Shown here: positions 1 to 5,897 of the stretch, in pieces
How positions within the stretch are numbered: the stretch's first letter is position 1
Layout: the number at the start of each line of letters is the position of its first letter
Assembly (NCBI GenBank): GCA_958439155.1
Contig: CAUBUJ010000042.1
Coordinates: 1 to 12,143, forward strand
Length of the DNA: 12,143 nt
DNA from: an uncultured Veillonellaceae bacterium
GTDB lineage: Bacteria; Bacillota; Negativicutes; Veillonellales; Dialisteraceae
Reading direction: 5' to 3'
The notes under the pieces: model-generated
Told to the model about the DNA's origin: nothing
The model's database searches: none
What the model saw: only the letters and a program-made list of their open reading frames with translations
Program-made: the position numbers and the translations under genes

Positions 1-656
1 CTGCGGCTCTGGCGGCGCTTCATCCGCTCGACTTTGATCCGGACGACAAGTGGGACTTCGCCGCGGGCTACGGCAACTACGCCGGGGCCAATGCAGTGGC
101 AGTAGGCATGTACTACCGGCCCAATGAAGATACCATGTTCTCTGTTGGCGGCTCCATGGGCGGCGGTGAGAATATGGTGAATGCCGGCGTTTCCTTTAAG
201 CTTGGCCAGGGGAATAATGTGTCCACCTCCCGTGTGGCCATGGCTAAGGAAATCAAAGATCTCCGCGCGGTCGTAGCGGCTCAGGGCGCGCAGATCCAGC
301 AGCTCGTATCCCTCGTGGGTGAGCTTACTGGAAAGCGGACCGTACAGGAGAACCTGGCGGATCCCATTTTCCCGGATGTGCCGGAGAATCACTGGGCCTA
401 TGAATACGTGAAGGGCCTGGCGGAGCAGGGCATCATCACCGGTTATCCGGCGGGCAATTTCGGCGGTGACCGGACGATGACCCGCTACGAATTCGCGGCC
501 ATGCTTTACCGGGCGCTGGAAAAGGGCGTGAAAATTCCGGCCGGCCTGGAAGCGGAATTCCATATGGAACTGGAACGGTTCCGTGTGGATACTGTGGAGA
601 GAGATCAGAACGGCAATCCCACCATCCAGCGGGTCCGCGTGGTGAAAGGAAAATAA
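1..656 (+). CDS. Trimeric autotransporter adhesin, C-terminal part (YadA anchor + coiled coil + SLH domain), 5' end outside window
   Basis: The gene enters from outside the window. The frame is open from base 3 (217 visible residues), so internal GTG/ATG codons such as 96 are not starts. Residues 1-68 form a YadA-type anchor: an AALAALHPL entry helix, then beta strands such as KWDFAAGYGNY, AVAVGMYYRP and NAGVSFKLG. YadA proteins normally end here. This one continues with a heptad-like coiled coil (about 73-111, MAKEIKDLRAVVAAQGAQ), one SLH domain (about 123-172, FPDVPENHWAYEYVKGLAEQ to TRYEFAAMLYRAL) and a charged tail (LERFRVDTV, IQRVRVVKGK). By family knowledge the anchor forms a 12-stranded trimeric outer-membrane barrel exporting the N-terminal adhesin stalk. 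The C-terminus then lies in the periplasm, where SLH can bind peptidoglycan. From memory, similar anchor-SLH-tail ends occur in other Negativicutes. The adhesin head is not visible. Confidence 0.9.
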   Translation, partial: AALAALHPLDFDPDDKWDFAAGYGNYAGANAVAVGMYYRPNEDTMFSVGGSMGGGENMVNAGVSFKLGQGNNVSTSRVAMAKEIKDLRAVVAAQGAQIQQLVSLVGELTGKRTVQENLADPIFPDVPENHWAYEYVKGLAEQGIITGYPAGNFGGDRTMTRYEFAAMLYRALEKGVKIPAGLEAEFHMELERFRVDTVERDQNGNPTIQRVRVVKGK

Positions 657-733
657 GAGGTCGCGCCAAACCATCTTTTGCAGGACGCCAATAGAGGATA
701 TCCTGCAGGCGGCGCCGGTGAAAGCGGTCCAAT

Positions 734-773
734 AAAAAGCGCTTCATTCCAATTGTGGGATGGAGCGCTTTTT
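734..773 (+). terminator. Intrinsic terminator of the adhesin gene
   Basis: A 17-bp stem pairs 734-750 with 757-773 around the loop AATTGT, with only two G-U pairs. The right arm ends in TTTTT and the left arm starts with AAAAA, so it could work in both directions. It lies about 80 bases after the adhesin stop codon. Confidence 0.85.
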
Positions 774-803
774 GCTGTGGGAAACCGCCTTGCAGGAGGG
801 GAA

Positions 804-893
804 ATGGCCTTCTGGAACATGACCGCATTTGGCGGTATGACGCTGGTATTTCACAGGGCGATCCTTGATTTTTATTTCTGTAAGGTTCCATAG
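804..893 (+). CDS. Possible 29-aa small ORF, unknown
   Basis: The ATG is preceded at four bases by a near-perfect AGGAGG (794-799). The frame encodes a short, aromatic and rather hydrophobic peptide starting MAFWNMTAFGGM and ending FYFCKVP before a TAG. It follows the adhesin terminator and no promoter is obvious. I recognise no family. The ribosome-binding site is the only support, and an AGGAGG in such GC-rich DNA can arise by chance. Confidence 0.15.
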   Translation: MAFWNMTAFGGMTLVFHRAILDFYFCKVP

Positions 894-1153
894 AAGAACT
901 CTATAAGGCGGACCGTCAGGGGATAAAGAGAGATACTTTCCCAAATTGGGCGGTACTGGGTGATTTAGGGCTGTTTTGAGGCAATGAAGGCATTTTCCGC
1001 TCTGCCTTTTCTATGCGTAATCCGTCATTTTTTGCGCGATTTTATCCCTCTACGCATGGCTGGGAAAAGGGCGGGATTTTAAAAAATGCCCATAAAACGG
1101 GACTATTTGGGGATCTGCATAAATTTCATATAAAAATCATGCCATTCTATGAT

Positions 1154-1195
1154 AGGCCATTCCAAAGTATGGTAATACGGAATAGGCCTTCTTTT
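1154..1195 (+). terminator. Terminator-like hairpin with T-tract
   Basis: AGGCC (1154-1158) pairs with GGCCT (1185-1189). The stem continues ATTCC with GGAAT around one bulged A, and is capped by GTAT (1167-1170) pairing with ATAC (1175-1178) over a GGTA loop. TTCTTTTT follows at once. The shape is that of an intrinsic terminator. It lies about 380 bases past the adhesin terminator, so it either ends an unrecognised transcript or insulates the potE promoter from read-through. Confidence 0.55.
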
Positions 1196-1271
1196 TCGCG
1201 ATTTTTCTCCATTTTTCTTCTTTCTTCTTTAAAGTCCTCAAAACTCCGTAAAATTTTTTGGAGAAAAAGTA

Positions 1272-1300
1272 TTGTACTGGCGTGGTAAATATGGTATATT
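1272..1300 (+). promoter_or_regulatory. Predicted sigma-70-type promoter of potE
   Basis: The -35 is TTGTAC (1272-1277). The -10 is TATATT (1295-1300), five of six consensus bases, at the ideal 17-base spacing. TG at 1292-1293 gives an extended -10 that could compensate for the poor -35. Transcription would start near 1307, leaving a leader of about 260 nt before the potE start. Confidence 0.6.
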
Positions 1301-1306
1301 GTTTTC

Positions 1307-1567
1307 GCAAAGCTGTGGTGCGCCCCGTATGCGCGGTCGAGCGGCACCCAAAGGTCTGAGGAAATATTTTCCTCCATGGTTTTCTTTTATACCCTGTTTC
1401 TTTCACCAGAGGACAGTCCATCGGAGATGGAAAGGCTGCTGTCCAATGAAAGCAAATGGGGTTCCCGCTTGCCTGTAAAGGCCAAATTTCCGGAGCTTGC
1501 GGGTCCGGGACAAACTTTCCGCTGCAGGGGATCTGCAGAAACAACAAAAGAAAGAGGGGGAAGTACA
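1307..1567 (+). promoter_or_regulatory. Long, hairpin-rich 5' leader of potE (candidate cis-regulatory RNA)
   Basis: About 260 nt separate the predicted transcription start from the TTG start codon. Several hairpins can be drawn: GGTGC 1317-1321 with GCACC 1344-1348; GAGGAAA with TTTCCTC (1358-1374); GGACAG 1411-1416 with CTGTCC 1439-1444, enclosing CCATC/GATGG (1418-1430); GCAA/TTGC plus GGG/CCC (1452-1472); CCGGA 1490-1494 with TCCGG 1504-1508; CTGCAG 1522-1527 with CTGCAG 1533-1538. The last lies just before the Shine-Dalgarno AGAGGGGG (1553-1560). No terminator is visible inside, so any control would more likely act on translation or RNA stability. It does not match the lysine riboswitch, T-box or other classes I remember. 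The frame is open from ATG 1376 into potE, but that ATG lacks a close ribosome-binding site. Confidence 0.4.
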
Positions 1568-2911
1568 TTGTCCAAGAGCAAAAAAATGGGAGTGCTCCAG
1601 CTCACCACCGTCACCGCCATCAATATGATGGGATCCGGCATCATTCTTCTGCCGTCCAAACTGGCTGAAATCGGGACTGTATCTATTTTCGCGTGGATTC
1701 TCGCGTCCTTCGGGGCGACGCTCCTGGCCTACGCTTTTTCCGTGTGCGGCATGTACGGGAAAAAGAGCGGCGGCATGGGGGGCTACGCGGAATACCGTTT
1801 CGGCAAAGCAGGCAATTTCCTGTCGAACTTCACCTACGCGATTTCTCTGATTATCGCCAATATCGCTATCGCCACCGGCGTGGTCAGTTACGCTTCCTAT
1901 TTCTTTGGCTTTGAACTGTCTCCTCTCGGGGTGTGCCTGGCGACGATTGCCGTGCTCATGGCAGCGGCTTCCATCAGCTTCTGGGGCCCGAAAGAAGCGG
2001 GACGTTTCTCCACTTTCGGCGTGTGCTGCGTCCTCGCGCCGGTAGCGGGTCTCCTTCTCGCGGGATGGTACTTTTTCAGCCCGGATATTTATGCCGCCGC
2101 CTGGAATCCGGAGAATATGCCTTTCTCCATTACCATGCGTGATTCCATCGCGGTCATTCTCTGGGCGTTCCTCGGTCTTGAAACGGCGTGCGCCAATTCG
2201 GAGACCGTAGAAAATCCGACCCGGAATGTACCGATCGCGGTGCTCGCAGGGACGCTCCTTGCGGGATTTGTTTACACGGTTTCTACCGCGATCATCGGCG
2301 GCCTGGTGCCGTACCAGCAGCTCATCGGTTCGGAAGCGCCTTTCGGACTGGCTTATGCCGCCATGTTCGGTGACGCCGCAGGGACTTTTGTGTCCGGCAT
2401 GCTGGTGTGCTCCTGCTTCGTGTCTCTCACGGCCTGGCAGTTTACCATTTCTGAAGTGGTGAGAAATGCTGCAGGTCTCGGCCATTTCCCTCATATTTTG
2501 ACGAAGGTGAACCGTTTCCGTTCTCCTTATGTAGCGATCATGGCACTGGTTACGATCCAGTCGATCCTGACCATGTCCACCATCAGCCCGACCCTGCTGA
2601 AGCAGTTCAATATCCTCATCAATCTGGCGGTGATGATCAACCTCATCCCGTACCTCCTGGCGATGTTCTCTGTGAGCCGGCTCCAGACGGTCGAGGGCCT
2701 TGTGGGAAGAAAAGCAAAGATTGCCAATTTCACCGCGGTATGCGGCGCCATTTACAGCATTTATGCCGTGTATGGCTGCGGCTGGGATATTATCACCGAC
2801 GGCATCATCGTGGCCATCGCAGGTCTTGTGATTTATTTCTGCAAGACTTACCGCATCCAGACAGCGCCGAATCTGGAAACCTATCCGCCTGTGCATATCC
2901 ACAAAAAATAA
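1568..2911 (+). CDS. potE: Putrescine/ornithine antiporter PotE (APC family)
   Basis: A 447-residue inner-membrane amino acid/polyamine carrier with about 12 hydrophobic segments. It resembles E. coli PotE (439 aa) end to end: KMGVLQLT, NMMGSGIILLP, KSGGMGGYAEY, WAFLGLETACAN, ENPTRNVPIAV, AWQFTI, FNILINLAVM. Residues I recall as important for putrescine transport in E. coli (C62, Y92, W201, E207, W292, Y425) appear here as C60, Y90, W199, E205, W290 and Y423, a constant offset of two. Family function is uptake of putrescine or exchange of putrescine for ornithine; cadaverine/lysine exchange (CadB-like) is less likely. The start is TTG 1568, chosen because AGAGGGGG lies seven bases upstream and the protein then starts like PotE. 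Unlike the enterobacterial speF-potE operon, no ornithine decarboxylase adjoins it. It is monocistronic between its own promoter and terminator. Confidence 0.9.
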   Translation: MSKSKKMGVLQLTTVTAINMMGSGIILLPSKLAEIGTVSIFAWILASFGATLLAYAFSVCGMYGKKSGGMGGYAEYRFGKAGNFLSNFTYAISLIIANIAIATGVVSYASYFFGFELSPLGVCLATIAVLMAAASISFWGPKEAGRFSTFGVCCVLAPVAGLLLAGWYFFSPDIYAAAWNPENMPFSITMRDSIAVILWAFLGLETACANSETVENPTRNVPIAVLAGTLLAGFVYTVSTAIIGGLVPYQQLIGSEAPFGLAYAAMFGDAAGTFVSGMLVCSCFVSLTAWQFTISEVVRNAAGLGHFPHILTKVNRFRSPYVAIMALVTIQSILTMSTISPTLLKQFNILINLAVMINLIPYLLAMFSVSRLQTVEGLVGRKAKIANFTAVCGAIYSIYAVYGCGWDIITDGIIVAIAGLVIYFCKTYRIQTAPNLETYPPVHIHKK

Positions 2912-2925
2912 CGACACGGTTTTTG

Positions 2926-2959
2926 AAAACTGCTGTACCTTCTGGTATGGCAGTTTTTT
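2926..2959 (+). terminator. Intrinsic terminator of potE
   Basis: A 14-bp stem pairs 2926-2939 with 2944-2957 around the loop TTCT, with two G-U pairs and AAAACTGC facing GCAGTTTT. The right arm runs into six Ts. It begins 15 bases after the potE stop and separates potE from the operon downstream. Confidence 0.88.
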
Positions 2960-3011
2960 GATGCCTCGCGGAAGGGCAGAATTTCCTATAGCCGTAACGG
3001 CGGCCAGATAT

Positions 3012-3017
3012 TATAAT
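3012..3017 (+). promoter_or_regulatory. Candidate -10 box of the six-gene envelope/sugar operon
   Basis: A perfect TATAAT in an AT-rich patch between the potE terminator and the first operon gene. No good -35 lies at 16-18 bases (TAGCCG at 17), so strength or sigma-factor class is uncertain. Transcription would begin near 3024. That favours the ATG at 3064 over the ATG at 3031, which would leave almost no leader. Confidence 0.4.
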
Positions 3018-3063
3018 ATTAAGAAAATCCATGATGCGTCATGATTGGAATAGAGAGGATCGT

Positions 3064-3957
3064 ATGAAAGGAACCTATCAGTTATTGAAAGGGCTGAGCG
3101 CTGTGTGCTGCCGCCTGTCTCCGGGAGGGGCCGCCCGGATGGGAGAGGCGCTGGGCCGGCTGTTCTGGCTTTTGGTGCCGCCGAAACGGAAGCGGCTCGC
3201 AGTGGATAATATTCTCCGGAGCGGCATTACGGAGGACAGGAACGAGGCGGAGCGGATCGCGAAAGCGTCTGCTGTCCGTTTCGGCTCTCTCGGCGTTGCC
3301 ATGTTCCGTTTTCCTCTGCTCAGCAAAGAAAATATCCGGAACCATGTGACCATTGTGGGAAAGGAAAAGCTGGACGCGGCCAAGGCGGCAGGGAAAGGGG
3401 CCATCCTCGCGGCAACTCACTGCGGCAACTGGGAAATGGAAGGGGCGGCGCTCGCACTTTACGGCTATCCCCTCCTGTCGGTGGCAATGAAGCAGAAGAA
3501 TGAAGAGTTTGACCGGTTCATTACAGAATACCGGTCTCTTCCGGGACAGACGGTGGAATATAAAACCGGTGTGCGCGATATGCTGCGCCGCTTGAAAGAG
3601 GGGTACTTTGTGGGTCTTCTCTGCGACCAGGATCCGGGAAATACAGGACTTCTTTCGCCTTTTATGGGGCAGCGTACCCTCACTGCGACAGGGCCCGCCC
3701 ATTTCGCCATGCTCTGCAAACTGCCTGTTTTTATTGTTCTGATCCATCAGACCGGGCCGGAAACATATACCATTTATGTGGAAGATCCGGTCCGCGCCGA
3801 TGAGGGCCTTAAAAAGAAAGAGGCGATCCAGCAGATCACGGACAGAATCAACGCGAGACTGGAAGAATGGATCCGGAAGTATCCGGAAGAATGGTTCTGG
3901 CTGCACAACCGGTGGAAGTGGACCGATTATTTTCATCCGGAGGAGAGAAAGAAATGA
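3064..3957 (+). CDS. Lipid A biosynthesis late acyltransferase, LpxL/HtrB-like (LPLAT superfamily)
   Basis: A 297-residue protein predicted to add a secondary acyl chain to the lipid A precursor at the cytoplasmic face of the inner membrane. The catalytic H-x4-D/E motif is seen as THCGNWE (H119, E124). Other family marks are LLCDQDPGNTG (about 186-195), SPFMGQ (198-203) and the C-terminal WFWLHNRWKW. The N-terminal part has a hydrophobic segment (GRLFWLLVPP) able to contact the membrane. Length is typical of LpxL/LpxM. Start 3064 has AGAGAGGA six bases upstream; an in-frame ATG at 3031 would add 11 polar residues and has no clear ribosome-binding site. It is first in a six-gene operon and its TGA overlaps the next ATG by four bases. 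A non-lipid-A LPLAT role cannot be excluded. Confidence 0.85.
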   Translation: MKGTYQLLKGLSAVCCRLSPGGAARMGEALGRLFWLLVPPKRKRLAVDNILRSGITEDRNEAERIAKASAVRFGSLGVAMFRFPLLSKENIRNHVTIVGKEKLDAAKAAGKGAILAATHCGNWEMEGAALALYGYPLLSVAMKQKNEEFDRFITEYRSLPGQTVEYKTGVRDMLRRLKEGYFVGLLCDQDPGNTGLLSPFMGQRTLTATGPAHFAMLCKLPVFIVLIHQTGPETYTIYVEDPVRADEGLKKKEAIQQITDRINARLEEWIRKYPEEWFWLHNRWKWTDYFHPEERKK

Positions 3958-4703
3958 TTCAATTTCCTGTAGAGCCGGTAAAAATTGGGGATATTCCCGC
4001 TTTTGTGGTGTATCCAGTGAAAAAAGATCCGGCAAAAGCTGTCATTTTTTACCATGGCTGGAGCAGCACTGCCGCGCTCCAGAAGACGAGGGCGCTCATT
4101 CTCGCCGCGTATGGCTATACGGTGCTCTGCGCAGACGCTGTCCACCATGGGACGCGGGGAGCGCTCCCTGATTATTATACGGTGCCGGCGTATGACCTTT
4201 TCTGGGATACCATCTTTCAGAATATGAAGGAATTTCCCGCTCTTGCGTCGTGGCTCCGGGCGAAGGGATATAGAACCCCCTGGGTGATGGGCCACTCTAT
4301 GGGAGGCATCACGGCGATGGGCCTTGCCTGGCGCTATGGGAGCAAAATCGCCGGCGCGGTGAGTTTCAATGGCTCCGGCGACTGGGAGCTGACCCATCTC
4401 TTTATCGAGGCGCGGTTCGGCGTGGTGCTCCGCCGGGACTGGCCGCTTTATGACCGGATTGCCGCGGCGTCACCGGCGCGTCATGTGGAAGCAATGAAGG
4501 ATGTCCCCATTTTCATGACCAATGGGGAAGTGGACACTTCAGTCGATCCAAGAGCGCAGGCCCATTTTGCGGAGGCGCTCGCCAGGGCAGGCGGAATGGG
4601 ACGGCGCGTGACTTATCCGGGCCTCGGGCATTTTGTGACGACCAATATGATGGATGACGCCATCGCTTTTATGGAAGGCGGCGCAAACCGCGGAATCCGC
4701 TGA
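3954..4703 (+). CDS. Alpha/beta hydrolase (serine hydrolase), substrate unknown
   Basis: A 249-residue single-domain cytoplasmic alpha/beta-hydrolase; no signal peptide or membrane segment. Visible elements are the oxyanion-hole strand IFYHGWSS (HG at 34-35), the nucleophile elbow GHSMGG (S115), the acid strand FMTNGEVDTSVD (D194 most likely, D198 alternative) and the catalytic histidine in GLGHFVT (H226). The triad is therefore complete. The shape resembles the dienelactone-hydrolase/YjfP-like carboxylesterases, but the substrate cannot be read from the sequence. The start overlaps the acyltransferase stop (ATGA) with GGAGGAGAG upstream, so the two are probably translationally coupled. With an acyltransferase beside it, a deacylating or acyl-ester role is a reasonable guess, no more. 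Confidence 0.85.
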   Translation: MIQFPVEPVKIGDIPAFVVYPVKKDPAKAVIFYHGWSSTAALQKTRALILAAYGYTVLCADAVHHGTRGALPDYYTVPAYDLFWDTIFQNMKEFPALASWLRAKGYRTPWVMGHSMGGITAMGLAWRYGSKIAGAVSFNGSGDWELTHLFIEARFGVVLRRDWPLYDRIAAASPARHVEAMKDVPIFMTNGEVDTSVDPRAQAHFAEALARAGGMGRRVTYPGLGHFVTTNMMDDAIAFMEGGANRGIR

Positions 4704-4715
4704 GAGGGGAGCGCA

Positions 4716-5897
4716 GTGAATAAGAAAAATGTATATACGCTCATTGTGACCATGTTTTTTATTTCCGCTGCCTATACGATGCTCATTCCTTTCCTGCCGC
4801 TCTACCTGATGGAGCTGGGCGTCACAGGACCGGATCTTCATTTCTGGACAGGGCTCATCTTTTCTGTGTGCTTTCTCGTGGCCGGTCTCATGGGCCCCAT
4901 CTGGGGAAAGCTGGCCGACACGAAGGGAAAGAAACGGATGGTCATCCGGGCGTCTCTCCTGATCGGGCTGTCCTATGTGCTTTGCGGGCTGGTACAGAAT
5001 GAGTGGCAGCTCCTCTGGGCGCGGGCCTTCCAGGGGTTTGCCAATGGGTTCGTCGCGGCGGCGCTGGCCATCATTTCCCAGAGCACCGATGAGAAGCGGA
5101 TCGGCATGACACTGGGGCTTGCCCAGACAGCGCTCGTGGTGGGCGGCATCTGCGGGCCTCTTATTGGCGGGGCAGTCTCCCACCTGTTTGGCATGCGGGC
5201 ATCTTTTTTTATCGGCGGGGCCGTTCTCTGGGCGATCAGCCTGGCGGTATGGCTCTTCGTGCGGGAAAAGAAAGCGGGAACCGCCGCTGGAGCGGATACG
5301 TCCATCATGGAAGATCTTCGTTTCGCCTGGGGCGAGCCCCATTTGAAAGAGCTTCTGATTTTCTTTTTCCTTTTCCAGAGCGCGCTTCTTATGATCCAGC
5401 CGGTAACGTCTCTTTATATTGGAGAACTCCAGGGGACAATGGAGAATGTAGATCTCATTTCCGGAGTGATCCTGAGCTGCGGCGGCATCGCCGGGGCGCT
5501 CACTACGGCGATGTGGGGAAAAATCGGGCAGAAAAAAGGCTATTATTGGGCCATGGCAGTGACATTTTCCTGTGCGGGAGCGCTCCTCATGGTGCAGAGC
5601 CTGCCCCGGAGCGTATGGGGATTTGGACTCTGCCAATTTCTGGTGGGGTGCTTTCTCATCGGCACGACTCCGTCCATCAACGCGGCTTTTGTGAAATATA
5701 CCGATGAAAATTTCCGGGGACGGGTTTTCGGCCTGGCCAATACGTCCCAGCAGTTCGGCAATATGGCAGGGCCCCTTCTGTCGGCGGGGATCACCTTATA
5801 TTTTTCTATGGCGTCCGTCTATTTCCTCGCCGGAGTGAGCCAGCTCCTGGTGGGGCTCTATGTGTGGCGGCGCCATGTGCGGAGGGGGGAACGGTGA
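4716..5897 (+). CDS. MFS drug/solute exporter, MdtG-like (DHA1 type)
   Basis: A 393-residue polytopic inner-membrane protein with about 12 hydrophobic helices in two halves. Loop 2-3 carries the MFS signature motif A as GKLADTKGKKRMV (64-76). The drug:H+ antiporter-type motif C region appears as the glycine-rich GGICGPLIGG. The N-terminal stretch FLPLYLMELGVTGPD through FWTGLIFSVCFL and the VRE and GRVFGLANTSQQFGNMAGPL segments match my memory of E. coli MdtG well. Function is proton-driven export, with substrate unknown. The start is GTG 4716, with GAGAGGGGAG just upstream, 12 bases after the hydrolase stop; the next gene overlaps its stop by four bases (GTGA). Within an operon of envelope and sugar enzymes it might export a lipid or sugar product instead of a drug. 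Confidence 0.88.
   Translation: MNKKNVYTLIVTMFFISAAYTMLIPFLPLYLMELGVTGPDLHFWTGLIFSVCFLVAGLMGPIWGKLADTKGKKRMVIRASLLIGLSYVLCGLVQNEWQLLWARAFQGFANGFVAAALAIISQSTDEKRIGMTLGLAQTALVVGGICGPLIGGAVSHLFGMRASFFIGGAVLWAISLAVWLFVREKKAGTAAGADTSIMEDLRFAWGEPHLKELLIFFFLFQSALLMIQPVTSLYIGELQGTMENVDLISGVILSCGGIAGALTTAMWGKIGQKKGYYWAMAVTFSCAGALLMVQSLPRSVWGFGLCQFLVGCFLIGTTPSINAAFVKYTDENFRGRVFGLANTSQQFGNMAGPLLSAGITLYFSMASVYFLAGVSQLLVGLYVWRRHVRRGER

Larger units (their letters stand above)
774..1271. other. Long intergenic region without a convincing gene
   Basis: No frame here gives a protein I recognise, and the longer ORFs on either strand are low-complexity or shadow-like. The DNA becomes clearly more AT-rich from about 1010 to 1300 than the flanking genes. 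Visible elements are a possible 29-codon ORF at 804-893, a weak hairpin (AAGGCA 987-992 with TGCCTT 1003-1008, followed by TT), and a stronger terminator-like hairpin at 1154-1195. A small RNA ending at one of these hairpins is possible, but I found no good promoter for it. Confidence 0.5.

Noticed and set aside
1376..1567. In-frame N-terminal extension of PotE from ATG 1376
   Set aside because: It has no ribosome-binding site close to the ATG, has no counterpart in PotE proteins, is polar and leader-like, and the TTG at 1568 has a strong Shine-Dalgarno and gives the family start.
1307..1567. Leader as RNase P RNA, tmRNA, T-box or lysine riboswitch
   Set aside because: GAGGACAGTCC recalls the RNase P element GAGGAAAGTCC, but the rest of the conserved core is missing. 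The T-box GGTGG/ACCGCG and lysine-box core sequences are also not present.
1403..2917. 504-codon open frame on the minus strand opposite potE
   Set aside because: Its translation is rich in Arg, His and Glu without any motif. It mirrors codon bias of the real gene on the other strand.
3031..3063. ATG at 3031 as start of the acyltransferase
   Set aside because: It would start about seven bases after the predicted transcription start and has no Shine-Dalgarno, whereas ATG 3064 follows AGAGAGGA.
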